From: an uncultured Flavobacteriaceae bacterium
GTDB taxonomy: Bacteria; Bacteroidota; Bacteroidia; Flavobacteriales; Flavobacteriaceae
DNA: 64,000 bases
NCBI GenBank assembly: GCA_947487895.1
Contig: CANKYF010000005.1
Location: forward strand, 124,001 to 188,000
Reading direction: 5' to 3'
The notes under the pieces are model-generated. The model was given only the letters and a program-made list of their open reading frames with translations, ran no database searches and was not told where the DNA came from. Below are positions 35,514 to 45,204 of the stretch, piece after piece; the stretch's first letter is position 1; every line of letters starts with the position of its first letter. The position numbers and the translations under genes are program-made.

Positions 35514-37877
35514 ATGGCGGAAAAAAAACAAACTAAAAAAGAAGAAACACTAGATTTTTCAAAATATATACGTTGGTTTTGGATATTATTCTCTAGTGGT
35601 ATACTAGTTGTTATGCTAATGTTTTTATTGGCGTCTTGGGGGTTATTTGGTGATATGCCTGACCATACGGTTTTAGAAAACCCAAGAACCAATTTAGCTA
35701 CTGAAATTATTTCTTCTGATGGGGAAACATTAGGTAAATTCTATTTTAAAGATAATAGAACGCCCATAGGATATAGTGAATTGCCAGAACATTTGGTTAA
35801 TGCTTTAGTTGCTACTGAAGATGCTCGTTTTAGAGAGCATTCAGGAATTGATACAAGAGCGTTATTACGTGCTATATCTAAATTTGGAAAAGGTGGTGGA
35901 GGAAGTACTATTTCTCAACAGTTAGCTAAACAGTTGTTTCATGGAGAAGGAACTAAGAATACTTTGGGGAGATTATCTCAAAAGGTTAAAGAATGGATTA
36001 TTGCCATTCGTTTAGAAAAACAATACACTAAAGAAGAAATCATAGCCCAGTATTTTAATATTTATGATTTTGGTAATAATGCTGATGGTATAAGAAGCGC
36101 TGCTAGAATTTATTTTGGGAAGGAAGCAAAAGAACTATCTTTAAAGGAATCTGCTATGTTGGTCGGCATGTTTAAAAATTCATCTTTATACAACCCGAGA
36201 CCAGAAAGGAATCCAGTTGGTGTTAAAAATAGACGTAATGTGGTTTTAGCTCAAATGTATAAGTATGATTACATTGATGTGACTGTTAAAGATTCTCTTC
36301 AAAAAACAGAATTAGACTTAAATTACACACCAGAATCTCATAGAGAAGGGTTAGCTACATATTTTAGAGGGTATTTAGATGGTTTTATGAAGGAATGGAT
36401 TAAGGAAAATCCAAAACCAGATGGGACTAAGTACAATTTATATGCAGATGGCTTAAAAATCTATACCACTATAGATTCACGTATGCAAAGATATGCTGAA
36501 GATGCGGTACAACGACATATGCCTAAATTACAAGCCGAATTTTTCCACCAAAATACACCAAAGCGAAATCCTACGGCTCCCTTTTTAGAGTTAGATAGAG
36601 CTGAGATTAAAAGTTTGATGAGACGTTCTATGAAACAATCTGAGCGTTGGAGGCATTTAAAACACGATTTAAAAAAATCTGATAAAGAGATTGAAAAATC
36701 GTTTCATGAGCCAATAAAAATGACTGTTTTTAAATGGGTAGGAGGTAAAGCAAGTGAGGTTGATACCATTATGAAACCATGGGATTCTATGCGTTACTAT
36801 AAATCCTTTTTAAGACCAGGAATGATGTCTATGGATCCACAAACAGGTCATGTAAAAGCATGGGTTGGCGGGATGAACTATAGACATTTTCAATATGATA
36901 TGGTAAAGCAAGGTAAGCGTCAAATAGGGTCTACATTTAAGCCATTGGTGTATACTGCAGCTATAGATCAATTACATTATTCACCATGCCATGAGTTTCC
37001 AGATACTCCTTTCTGTATTGAAGCCAATAAACATGGGAATCCTGAAGAATGGTGCCCCAGAAATTCTGGGGGAGAAAATGATTATGGTGGCTCTAGGTCG
37101 CTTCAAAATGCATTGGCAAATTCTGTAAATACCATTACAGCTAGATTAATTGACCAAGTAGGGCCTCAACCAGTAGTAGATTTAGCAAGAAAATTAGGAA
37201 TTGAATCAGAGATACCTCCAGTTCCGTCTATTGCATTAGGTACTCCAGATATTAGTGTTTATGAAATGGTTGGTGCGTATTCTGCATTTGCAAATAAAGG
37301 AGTCTATACTAAACCAGTTATGGTAACCACTATTGAAGACAAAAATGGCACTATTTTATATCAGTTTAAGCCAAAAACACGCGATGTATTAAGTGAAGAA
37401 ACAGCCTATGTAGCCGTAAAGCTTATGGAAGGTGTTACGCAGTATGGGTCAGGTGGTAGATTAAGACATAGTTATGCAGCTAGCAGACCGGATTATAAAG
37501 AAGTTGTTACTGGATATCCATATGAATTTAAAAACCCTATTGCTGGAAAAACAGGAACCACACAAAACCAAAGTGATGGTTGGTTTATGGGTATGGTGCC
37601 AAACTTGGTAACAGGTGTATGGGTGGGTGCAGAAGATAGGTCTGCTCATTTTGCTAGTATTACTTACGGACAAGGTGCTTCTATGGCATTACCTATTTGG
37701 GGCATATATATGAGAAGTTGTTATGCAGATAAAACATTAAACATCTCTAAAGAAGCTTTTGAAGCCCCTAAAAGTCTATCTATTCAAGTAGATTGTTCAA
37801 AAGATATAAGTGATGAAGATAGTAGTAATGGAGATGATTTGGGTGATGAGTTTCCTGATGATTTGAATGGGTTTTAA
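35514..37877 (+). CDS. bifunctional penicillin-binding protein 1A
   Basis: 787 aa, class A PBP. A short cytoplasmic tail is followed by one membrane helix (about 20-42). The glycosyltransferase domain has ATEDARFREHSGID (Glu102), GGSTISQQLAKQLF, and KESAMLVGMFKN. The transpeptidase domain has GSTFKPLVY (Ser473, Lys476), an NSVNT-type SxN motif and GKTGTTQ. The C-terminus is Asp/Ser-rich. It polymerises and cross-links peptidoglycan in the periplasm. It follows gldH, in the order ricT, gldH, PBP1A. Confidence 0.95.
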   Translation: MAEKKQTKKEETLDFSKYIRWFWILFSSGILVVMLMFLLASWGLFGDMPDHTVLENPRTNLATEIISSDGETLGKFYFKDNRTPIGYSELPEHLVNALVATEDARFREHSGIDTRALLRAISKFGKGGGGSTISQQLAKQLFHGEGTKNTLGRLSQKVKEWIIAIRLEKQYTKEEIIAQYFNIYDFGNNADGIRSAARIYFGKEAKELSLKESAMLVGMFKNSSLYNPRPERNPVGVKNRRNVVLAQMYKYDYIDVTVKDSLQKTELDLNYTPESHREGLATYFRGYLDGFMKEWIKENPKPDGTKYNLYADGLKIYTTIDSRMQRYAEDAVQRHMPKLQAEFFHQNTPKRNPTAPFLELDRAEIKSLMRRSMKQSERWRHLKHDLKKSDKEIEKSFHEPIKMTVFKWVGGKASEVDTIMKPWDSMRYYKSFLRPGMMSMDPQTGHVKAWVGGMNYRHFQYDMVKQGKRQIGSTFKPLVYTAAIDQLHYSPCHEFPDTPFCIEANKHGNPEEWCPRNSGGENDYGGSRSLQNALANSVNTITARLIDQVGPQPVVDLARKLGIESEIPPVPSIALGTPDISVYEMVGAYSAFANKGVYTKPVMVTTIEDKNGTILYQFKPKTRDVLSEETAYVAVKLMEGVTQYGSGGRLRHSYAASRPDYKEVVTGYPYEFKNPIAGKTGTTQNQSDGWFMGMVPNLVTGVWVGAEDRSAHFASITYGQGASMALPIWGIYMRSCYADKTLNISKEAFEAPKSLSIQVDCSKDISDEDSSNGDDLGDEFPDDLNGF

Positions 37878-37894
37878 TTCTTAAAAAATAGCAT

Positions 37895-38674
37895 ATGAAT
37901 TCCGCTACTAATGCTTTTGAAGATTTTAAATGCATTTGGAATAACCTAGTGGGAATAACACCAGATTTATTTAAAAAACAGTTAGTAAATCAACTTATAG
38001 AAGATTTAAAAACTCTTAAGAATGGCATTGGAACATCTGCTTTAACTGTTTTTGATATAGAAAAAAATAAGTTCTTATATGTTGATAATGATATTGAAAA
38101 AGTAACTGGAATATCTAGAATTAACTATTTTAACAAAGGACCTGCATTCATTCTTTCAAAAGCAATTTTTAGGCATATTCCCTTATTGGTGAGTTCAACA
38201 ATTAAACAAAAAACTTTCTTTAAGAATAAAACCGAAGATTATTATAATAATTTTATTATAAATAGAGAGTTTGCCTATACATCTGATAAAACACCATTAA
38301 ATTGGGTATTGCATCAAGTTGTTAAGCATTTGTTCAATGAATCTGGGAAACTATTTGGTGTTGTTGTTATGCAAACTCAATTAAAAAGCTCTAATTATTT
38401 AGGAGCGTTTAGATTTTACATTTATGATAAAAAACTAAATGAAATTGTTTACCCTAATAAATCGCTTAAAAAAGAATCTGAAGTTTTAACCAATAGAGAA
38501 AAGGAAATAATTACGCTTTTGCTTCGAAACAAAAGTAATAGAGAAATAGCAGAAGAGTTACATATTAGTTATCATACGGTTAGAACCCATAGAAAAGTAG
38601 CTATGAAAAAATTAAACTGCCATTCAATATATGAATTGGCAGCTCAATACCATTCTTTAATAGATGAAGGTTAG
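37895..38674 (+). CDS. LuxR-type regulator with PAS-like sensor
   Basis: 259 aa. The N-terminal half is PAS-like (SALTVFDIEKNKFLYVDNDI, EKVTGISRINYF), and the C-terminus is a LuxR/GerE HTH (LTNREKEIITLLLRNKSNRE, IAEELHISYHTVRTHRK). No receiver domain or phospho-Asp is present, so it is not a classical response regulator. It starts 17 bp after the PBP1A gene and may be co-transcribed. The ligand is unknown. Its stop overlaps the stop of the minus-strand lipoprotein by four bases. Confidence 0.85.
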   Translation: MNSATNAFEDFKCIWNNLVGITPDLFKKQLVNQLIEDLKTLKNGIGTSALTVFDIEKNKFLYVDNDIEKVTGISRINYFNKGPAFILSKAIFRHIPLLVSSTIKQKTFFKNKTEDYYNNFIINREFAYTSDKTPLNWVLHQVVKHLFNESGKLFGVVVMQTQLKSSNYLGAFRFYIYDKKLNEIVYPNKSLKKESEVLTNREKEIITLLLRNKSNREIAEELHISYHTVRTHRKVAMKKLNCHSIYELAAQYHSLIDEG

Positions 38675-38913
38675 CTACTGCAATCACTGTCTTCTTCATC
38701 GGTAAAACCATCGCCATCATCATCCATACCATTATCACAAATTTCACAAGTGCAATCATTATCGGTGCAATCGGTAAACCCATCGTTATCATCATCAACA
38801 CCGTTATTACAAATTTCGGCTTTTAAGTCATCATTATTGTCATCGTTACCACAGTTAACAAAAGTGATTATACAAAAAGTGGCAATTAAAATTTTTAAAG
38901 CTAAGTTTTTCAT
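38671..38913 (-). CDS. small Asp-rich lipoprotein with MopE-like repeats
   Basis: 80 aa. Lipobox FVNC (Cys21). The mature part contains two near-identical units (EICNNGVDDDNDGFTDCTDN and EICDNGMDDDGDGFTDEEDS) of the DxDxDG calcium- or metal-binding type, with spaced Cys. It is probably a surface or periplasmic metal-binding lipoprotein. It resembles the Asp-rich part of the lipoprotein at 4841-6016. A 49-codon lipoprotein gene lies 18 bp upstream on the same strand. Confidence 0.78.
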   Translation of the reverse strand: MKNLALKILIATFCIITFVNCGNDDNNDDLKAEICNNGVDDDNDGFTDCTDNDCTCEICDNGMDDDGDGFTDEEDSDCSS

Positions 38914-38931
38914 AAGTAGTTTATTAAAATT

Positions 38932-39081
38932 TTAAATGGCAAATGTTTTATGTTGGCGTTTACCAGTAGCTTTTCCACTAGAGTTTGAAGAAGATCTTGT
39001 TTCTTCTGTTTCGGCCTCTGTATTAAAATCACATTGATTTAAGGTTAGAAATAATAATGCGATTGATATGTATTTTATCAT
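38932..39081 (-). CDS. very small lipoprotein
   Basis: 49 codons read directly from the sequence. The start MIKYISIALLFLTLNQC is a compact lipoprotein signal peptide with the acceptor Cys17, and the mature tail is short and Ser/Thr/Lys-rich (SSSNSSGKATGKRQHK). It precedes the Asp-rich lipoprotein by 18 bp on the same strand. The signal-peptide quality is the main support. Function unknown. Confidence 0.6.
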   Translation of the reverse strand: MIKYISIALLFLTLNQCDFNTEAETEETRSSSNSSGKATGKRQHKTFAI

Positions 39082-39177
39082 ATTAAAAAGTTTTGATAAA
39101 AATCACATTATTAAATAGGCATTCAAATACCTCACTGAGGTATTTTATATGAAGTTGGGTTATAAAGCAATAACAGT

Positions 39178-41136
39178 TTAAATAGTTTCTGCGAACTCAA
39201 TAAAAAACTGAATTGATTCTGGGTTTTTCATGGCGTCTATGTTTATAGAAGTTTCTACAGGCATTTTAAGCAAGATTTTTTTAACCGGCGCTTCCATTTT
39301 TTTACCACTAATGGTATAAGGTATATCAGCTACTTCAAGAATCTCATCTGGTACATGACGTGGAGAATAGTCGCTTTTTAATTGATTATTAATCGCTTTT
39401 TTAATTTGATCTGTTAAAGCTTTATCACCTTTCATTTTTACAAATAAAGGCATGTAGTGTTTCCCTCCTTCTAATTCTAAATTAATAATTAAAGCGTCTT
39501 CAATGGCTTCAATTTTGTTTACAGCTATATAAATTTCACTAGTACCAATTCTTATACCATGTCTATTAAGTGTTGCATCAGAGCGTCCGTAAATAACAAG
39601 TCCTTTGGTCTCAGAATTTATTTTTATAAAATCACCATGTCTCCATTTTCCGGGATAATCTTCAAAATAACTGGCTTTGTATCTGGCATTATTTTCATCG
39701 TTCCAAAAATATATAGGCATTGAAGGCATAGGTTTGTCAATAACCATTTCGCCTAAATCATTTTCAATGGGGTTTCCTAAGTCATCTAAAGCAAATAAAG
39801 AGACGCCTAGAGCTCTACATTGTATTTCTCCTGCACGCACTGAGTTGAATGGAGAACCGCCAACAAAAGCAGTGCAAATATCAGTTCCGCCAGCCATAGA
39901 ACATAACCAAACATTATCTTTTATGTTATTATATACATAATTAAAGGCTTCTTGCGGTAATGGAGCTCCTGTTGAACTAATAGATCTTATAAATGATAAA
40001 TCATGCTCTTTTTTAATATGAAGGTCCTTTTTCATATTAGCTACTAAATAGGGCGCACTAGTGCCAAAATGATGAATGCCCAATTGATCTGAAAAACGCC
40101 ATAGAAAATCAAAATTAGGGTATGTTGGTGAGCCATCATATAGTACAATAGAAGCTCCCATAAGTAAAGCAGATTGTAAAAAATTCCACATCATCCATCC
40201 TGTGGTTGTAAACCAGAAAAAGCGTTCACCTTCATGTACATCATTATGAAATGCCATGTATTTGTAGTGTTCTAGTAGAATACCTCCGTGAGAATGTACA
40301 ATAGCTTTAGGTAATCCAGTGGTGCCAGATGAATACAATACCCACATTGGATGATTAAATTCTACTGGTACAAATTCTAATTGCCCACCATCAATTTTAA
40401 AGATAGAGTTGATATCTACAAAGTCTTTTGGTAGATTTTCTAAAGCATTTTCATTTAAATATGGTAAGAGTATAACCTTTTCTAAAGTGGTTAATGACGA
40501 TACAACTTCTTTTACAGTATCTGTTTTATCATATGGTTTTCCATTATATCTATAACCATCAACAGCTATTAAAACTTTAGGTTTTATTTGTTTGAATCTA
40601 TTCACAACACTTTCTGTACCAAAATCTGGAGACGTACTAGACCAAATGGCACCCAAAGCATTTGCAGCTAAAAAACATATAGTAGCTTCAGGAACATTAG
40701 GTAAAAAAGCAACAATACAATCGCCTTTAGTTACTCCAAGAGATTTAAAATAACTAATCATTGAAGCTACTTTTTCTTCTAATTCTTTCCATGTGATTTC
40801 AATCTGCTTTCCTGATTCATTACTAAAATATATGGCTGTTTCTTTAGGTTTTGATTGTCTAAAAATATGTTCTGCATAACTAACAGTGGCTCCTTCAAAC
40901 CATTTGCAGTTGGGCATTTGGTGACTAGATAAAACGTTATTATATGGAGAATGAGACTTTATTTTAAAATAGTTCCATATGCTTTCCCAAAACGTTTCAG
41001 TTTCTTGTGTAGACCATTCCCATAAATCATGATAGGAGTTAAATGAAAGCTCTTTAGTTTCTTGCAACCAATTACAATAGGCTTTTAAGTGACTATTTTC
41101 TATAAATTGAGCAGAAGGTGTCCAGAGTTTTTTCAT
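39178..41136 (-). CDS. acetoacetate-CoA ligase
   Basis: 652 aa, the usual length of acetoacetyl-CoA synthetases. The adenylate-forming motifs YSSGTTGLPKAIVHSHGG and YGRSDATLNRHGIRIGTSEI are clear. The N-terminal WTPSAQFIENSHLKAYCNWL and the WFEGATVSYAEHIFR stretch match this subfamily more closely than acetyl-CoA synthetase. The A10-type Lys lies in ISGKKMEAPVKK near the C-terminus. It activates acetoacetate to acetoacetyl-CoA using ATP in the cytoplasm. Monocistronic. Confidence 0.92.
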   Translation of the reverse strand: MKKLWTPSAQFIENSHLKAYCNWLQETKELSFNSYHDLWEWSTQETETFWESIWNYFKIKSHSPYNNVLSSHQMPNCKWFEGATVSYAEHIFRQSKPKETAIYFSNESGKQIEITWKELEEKVASMISYFKSLGVTKGDCIVAFLPNVPEATICFLAANALGAIWSSTSPDFGTESVVNRFKQIKPKVLIAVDGYRYNGKPYDKTDTVKEVVSSLTTLEKVILLPYLNENALENLPKDFVDINSIFKIDGGQLEFVPVEFNHPMWVLYSSGTTGLPKAIVHSHGGILLEHYKYMAFHNDVHEGERFFWFTTTGWMMWNFLQSALLMGASIVLYDGSPTYPNFDFLWRFSDQLGIHHFGTSAPYLVANMKKDLHIKKEHDLSFIRSISSTGAPLPQEAFNYVYNNIKDNVWLCSMAGGTDICTAFVGGSPFNSVRAGEIQCRALGVSLFALDDLGNPIENDLGEMVIDKPMPSMPIYFWNDENNARYKASYFEDYPGKWRHGDFIKINSETKGLVIYGRSDATLNRHGIRIGTSEIYIAVNKIEAIEDALIINLELEGGKHYMPLFVKMKGDKALTDQIKKAINNQLKSDYSPRHVPDEILEVADIPYTISGKKMEAPVKKILLKMPVETSINIDAMKNPESIQFFIEFAETI

Positions 41137-41433
41137 TAAATATATTGTTTAGTTACAAAAACTTAAATTTTTTCGAATTTACATTAAAATTCACAAATGA
41201 AAAGTACTATTTTGTTTTAAACTGAAGTATTATTTTTTAAGCAATTTTATCTAGATGCTTAAGCGATATAAAAAATCAAAATCGATGAAATGTAAAATAA
41301 AAATGTATTTCATCGAATTTTTTTGTTTTTAGTCTATGTAAAGAGAAAAAAAGTACATATTTGTTAAACCAAATCAACCATTTATAAATTATTAGATTGT
41401 TCCAAATCTACATTAAACTTAACCTACTTAATT

Positions 41434-41586
41434 ATGGAACCTAATTTACCAGAACTACCAACCGTAGAGACGAGTCCTACCGATTCGGACTCATTTCATG
41501 ACAGTAAGATAAAAGAAACCCTTCAAGACAATTTAAAGTTCTTTAAGAGTTTATTTTACTTAACTAAAAAAGTGTTCATGCTATAA
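41434..41586 (+). CDS. possible 50-aa protein
   Basis: An ATG-started frame with varied, protein-like composition (MEPNLPELPTVETSPTDSDS, then a basic amphipathic end KFFKSLFYLTKKVFML). It overlaps the end of the convergent ABC gene by six bases. The Pro/Thr/Ser/Asp-rich start and the amphipathic C-terminal helix look designed rather than random, but no family is recognised and no clear promoter was found. The 297 bp upstream back to 41137 hold no other gene and probably include the acetoacetate-CoA ligase promoter. Confidence 0.4.
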   Translation: MEPNLPELPTVETSPTDSDSFHDSKIKETLQDNLKFFKSLFYLTKKVFML

Positions 41587-43284
41587 CCCTTTGGGTATAG
41601 CATGAATTAGCTTTTTAGTGTATTCTTTTTTTGGATTGCTGTAAATAATATCGGCATCGTCTAATTCTTCAATCTGCCCTTTATTCATTACGAGCAGTTG
41701 ATCAGACATGTATTTTACCACAGCTAAATCATGCGATATGAAAATATAAGTGAAGCCAAAGTCTTCTTTAAGTTCATTAAGTAAATTTAGTACTTGTGCC
41801 TGAACGGAAATATCTAATGCCGAGACAGATTCATCACAGACAATAAGTTTAGGTTGCAGAGCAATGGTTCTTGCAATACCAATACGTTGCCTTTGTCCAC
41901 CAGAAAACTCATGTGGATATCTGTTAAAATAATCTTCAGATAACCCTACTCTATTTAAAATTTCAATTACTTTTTCTTTTCGCTCTTCATCAGAATTAAA
42001 AAGTTTATGAACGCGCATAGGTTCTAATATGGCTTGACCAACAGGAATTCTTGGATTTAGCGAAGAATAGGGGTCTTGAAAAATAATCTGTATTTCTTTT
42101 CTAAGCGTTTTAACTTCGGTTTTTGATAGTTTAGTAATATCTCTGCCCTTGTAAACAATTTGCCCTGCTGTAGCTATGTCTAACTGTAAAATGGCATTAC
42201 CTAAAGTAGACTTACCACAACCAGATTCACCTACAAGACCTAACGTTTCGCCTTCATATAACTTGAAGCTAACTTTATTGACAGCTTTAAAGGTTTTAGG
42301 TTTTGCTTGTGCTGAGCCTAGTCGAAGTGAAAACCACCCTGATTTGGAGAAATATTCTTTTTCAACATTAACGACTTCTAAAAGAGGAGGTTTATTATAT
42401 ATGTTTTCATGTTGAAGTTTTCGTTGTTGGCTTGTAATAATTTCTTTAGAAATAGAATTGTCTAAATAATCTTGAATGGTTGGTAATGTTTTTAGCCTAG
42501 TTTCTAAAGAAGGACGAGAATTTATTAAAGCCTTTGTGTAATTATGTTGAGGTGCTTTAAATATGGTTGTCACATCACCTTCTTCAACAATATCACCTTT
42601 ATACATTACTAAAACTCTATCTGCAATTTCAGAGATTAAAGCCAAATCATGCGTTATAAAAATAACGCTCATTTTAGTATCTGTTTGAAGACTTTTTAAA
42701 AGTTTTATAATGTCTTTTTGTACTGTAACGTCTAAAGCTGTAGTAGGTTCATCTGCAATTAAAATATCTGGTTTGCAAGCAATAGCCATGGCAATCATAA
42801 CACGTTGTTTTTGTCCGCCAGAAATCTCATGCGGATATGCTTTAAAAACACGTTCTGGTGTTGGCAATTTTACTTTTTCAAATAAGGAAATAACTTCGTC
42901 TTTAATTTCAGATTTGAATAAATTTGTATGCTGAAATAAAATTTCTTGAACTTGTTTTCCGCAAGTCATAGACGGATTTAAAGAACTCATAGGTTCTTGA
43001 AAAATCATAGCTATTTTGTTGCCTCTTATGTTTTGGAACGCTTTACTAGAAAGTATTGTTAAATCGATATCATTATAAGAAATAGAACCTGAAGTGATTT
43101 TTGATATTTTTTTAGGTAATAAACCTAAAATAGCCATGGATGACACCGATTTACCTGAGCCAGATTCACCAACAATACCTAAAATTTCGTTTTCATAAAG
43201 ATTATAAGAAATGTTATGAATCACTTTATTATTTCCGAAGGAAATAGATAAGTCTTTAATTGATAAAATGGGTTCTTGCTTCAT
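41581..43284 (-). CDS. double ABC ATPase, oligopeptide-type (DppD-DppF fusion)
   Basis: 567 aa with two ATPase domains. The first has Walker A GESGSGKS, signature ISGGQKQR and DEPTTALD. The second has GESGCGKS, FSGGQRQRIG and DESVSALD. The IFQEPMSSLNP and IFQDPYSSLNPRI Q-loops and oligopeptide-type C-terminal extensions place it in the dipeptide/oligopeptide/nickel importer family. The permease genes are not adjacent. The linker SGWFSLRLGSAQAKPK coincides with a dispersed DNA repeat. Its start overlaps the exonuclease stop by one base. Confidence 0.93.
   Translation of the reverse strand: MKQEPILSIKDLSISFGNNKVIHNISYNLYENEILGIVGESGSGKSVSSMAILGLLPKKISKITSGSISYNDIDLTILSSKAFQNIRGNKIAMIFQEPMSSLNPSMTCGKQVQEILFQHTNLFKSEIKDEVISLFEKVKLPTPERVFKAYPHEISGGQKQRVMIAMAIACKPDILIADEPTTALDVTVQKDIIKLLKSLQTDTKMSVIFITHDLALISEIADRVLVMYKGDIVEEGDVTTIFKAPQHNYTKALINSRPSLETRLKTLPTIQDYLDNSISKEIITSQQRKLQHENIYNKPPLLEVVNVEKEYFSKSGWFSLRLGSAQAKPKTFKAVNKVSFKLYEGETLGLVGESGCGKSTLGNAILQLDIATAGQIVYKGRDITKLSKTEVKTLRKEIQIIFQDPYSSLNPRIPVGQAILEPMRVHKLFNSDEERKEKVIEILNRVGLSEDYFNRYPHEFSGGQRQRIGIARTIALQPKLIVCDESVSALDISVQAQVLNLLNELKEDFGFTYIFISHDLAVVKYMSDQLLVMNKGQIEELDDADIIYSNPKKEYTKKLIHAIPKGL
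42306..42334. repeat. repeat fragment inside the ABC ATPase gene
   Basis: CTTGTGCTGAGCCTAGTCGA followed by AGTGAAAAC resembles the CTGAGC...GTCGAAGT core of the intergenic family. In the coding direction it supplies the FSLRLGSAQA part of the linker between the two ATPase domains. Confidence 0.55.
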
Positions 43285-43997
43285 TAAATATGAATAATTT
43301 CATCGTCATTTAAAATTTCATCACCTTGAAATCTTAAGAATATTTGTGCTACAGCAATAGTATCTTTTTCGCAATAGGTGATGATTCTATCAATATCGTT
43401 TTCTTCATAATAAACACCTCTTACTTCACTACCATCAATATCATCTTTGGGTGATGGAATACCGAGCACATTGGTCAATAATTTTAAAGATGTGAATGTT
43501 TTGTAATCACCAAACTTCCATAATTCTAAAGTGTCTAAATGAGGCACTTCCCAAGGCTTTTTTCCAAAGAGATTAAGTTTATATGGTAATTCAATATTAT
43601 TGATAATCATTCTACGTGCAATGTACGGAAAGTCAAACTCTTTACCATTGTGAGCACAAAGTAAATGTTTGGTTTGACTAAAATGTGAAATTAATAGATT
43701 TTTGAAGTCTTTTAAAAGCTGAACTTCATCACCGTAAAAAGAAGTAACTCTAAATTTTCTAAGGTCTCCATGAAAATTAAAATATCCTACGGAAATACAA
43801 ACTATTTTACCAAATTCGGCCCATATTCCAGCACGTTCATAGAATTCTTCAGCAGTAAAATCATCCTTTCTTTGATATTTAGATTTGCTTTCCCAAAGCG
43901 CTTGTTTATCTATATCTAAATCTGAAAACTGCTCAAATTCTGGAACTGTTTCAATATCTAGAAAAAGTATATTTTCAAGGTTTAATTTTGAAATCAT
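43284..43997 (-). CDS. PolB-type 3'-5' exonuclease (DEDDy)
   Basis: 237 aa. The three exonuclease motifs are visible: FLDIETVPEF (Exo I, DxE), LLCAHNGKEFDFPYIARR (Exo II) and YCEKDTIAVAQIFLRF (Exo III, YxxxD). This is the PF10108-like family related to the proofreading domain of DNA polymerase B. It probably trims 3' ends in repair. Start overlaps the serine-hydrolase stop as ATGA, and its stop overlaps the ABC start, so the three genes are coupled. Confidence 0.87.
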   Translation of the reverse strand: MISKLNLENILFLDIETVPEFEQFSDLDIDKQALWESKSKYQRKDDFTAEEFYERAGIWAEFGKIVCISVGYFNFHGDLRKFRVTSFYGDEVQLLKDFKNLLISHFSQTKHLLCAHNGKEFDFPYIARRMIINNIELPYKLNLFGKKPWEVPHLDTLELWKFGDYKTFTSLKLLTNVLGIPSPKDDIDGSEVRGVYYEENDIDRIITYCEKDTIAVAQIFLRFQGDEILNDDEIIHI

Positions 43998-45145
43998 TCA
44001 CTAAGCATTTTGTAAGCCTCTGCAATATAGGTATCAATATCTGAAGTGTAATGCCCCACTTTATCGTTATTTCCTTTTGAGTGGCCTAATCTTACAATAA
44101 TAATATTGTCATTAGGTTCTACTATAACGTATTGACCTAGGTGTCCGCGCATCATAAAAAAGTCTTTATTTCCAATAGATTTTAGCCACCATCCGTAACC
44201 ATATACAGAGCCATCTGGATATACAGGCTTTATAGATTTAGCAACAAAAGCAGAATCTAATACTTGTTTTCCGTTCCATTTTCCATGGTCTTTGTAAAGC
44301 TTTCCAAAACGTGCAAAATCTTTAGCATTACTTGCAATACAGCAATACGCTTTTACTAAGTCATGGCCTTTGCTATCTACTTGCCAAAGTGTGGGGTTTT
44401 CACAACCTAAGGGTTTCCAGAAACTTTCAGTAAGGTAATTATATATTTTTTTACCAGTAGCTTTTTCAATAACCATGGCTAGCATTTGTGTGTCTCCACT
44501 TGCATATTTAAAGCTTTTACCTGGTTCTGTTTCTACTTTTAAACCTAACATTACCTTTTCTAAATCATCATCAAAATAAGCTCTTGTAACAATTGAAAAG
44601 GGAGAATAGTAGCGCTCATCCCAAGTGGTTCCAGAAGCCATACTAGATAAATGTCCAACAGTCATTTTAGCAGCTAAGCCCTCATTAAATGCTGGTAAAA
44701 AATCGCTAACGGGTTGATCTAAGCTTTTTATATAACCTTCTTCAATGGCTTTTCCCATAAGACCAGAGATATAACTTTTAGCCATAGAAAAGGAGTTGGA
44801 TTGAGAATTTTCATTAAAACCGTCATAGTAGTTTTCAAACCAAATACTATCATTTTTTATAATAACATAAGCAATGGTGGCATTAGCTTCATTAATTTGA
44901 TTAAGAGCCTCGGTTTCTTTTACAGTATTGTAGTCTTTATGGTTTGGCCAGGGTTGGGGAGTGCCGTTTTCAATAGGTTGATTATCAAACTTCTTATAAT
45001 CCTCTAAATAAGCTGTTGTATGCCCTGTAAGATAGATTGTTCTAACGGCTTTTAAAAGGTAATCAGTATCTGTAGCATAAAGGACTATTACCAATAATCC
45101 GAAAAGAATAATGATCCATTTAAGAAGCTTTTTTAAGAATTTCAT
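43994..45145 (-). CDS. beta-lactamase-family serine hydrolase
   Basis: 383 aa. An N-terminal membrane anchor or signal (residues about 8-25) precedes a class C beta-lactamase/6-aminohexanoate-dimer hydrolase domain. The SxxK motif is SMAKSYISG. A YASGD segment is in the place of the Tyr motif, and RGHLGQYV sits in the KTG-like position. It may act as a DD-peptidase, esterase or amide hydrolase in the periplasm; antibiotic resistance cannot be inferred. It heads the coupled trio with the exonuclease and ABC genes. Confidence 0.85.
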   Translation of the reverse strand: MKFLKKLLKWIIILFGLLVIVLYATDTDYLLKAVRTIYLTGHTTAYLEDYKKFDNQPIENGTPQPWPNHKDYNTVKETEALNQINEANATIAYVIIKNDSIWFENYYDGFNENSQSNSFSMAKSYISGLMGKAIEEGYIKSLDQPVSDFLPAFNEGLAAKMTVGHLSSMASGTTWDERYYSPFSIVTRAYFDDDLEKVMLGLKVETEPGKSFKYASGDTQMLAMVIEKATGKKIYNYLTESFWKPLGCENPTLWQVDSKGHDLVKAYCCIASNAKDFARFGKLYKDHGKWNGKQVLDSAFVAKSIKPVYPDGSVYGYGWWLKSIGNKDFFMMRGHLGQYVIVEPNDNIIIVRLGHSKGNNDKVGHYTSDIDTYIAEAYKMLSE

Positions 45146-45204
45146 ATCTATTTAGTTAAGTATAAACTAAATATACTAAAATTATGCACGCATAATATAA
45201 AAGC

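Noticed and set aside
45182-45195. Palindrome TTATGC-AC-GCATAA between the DUF4442 and serine hydrolase genes
   Set aside because: Short, lies between the serine hydrolase start and the DUF4442 stop, and could be an operator, but such a palindrome is expected by chance in AT-rich DNA.
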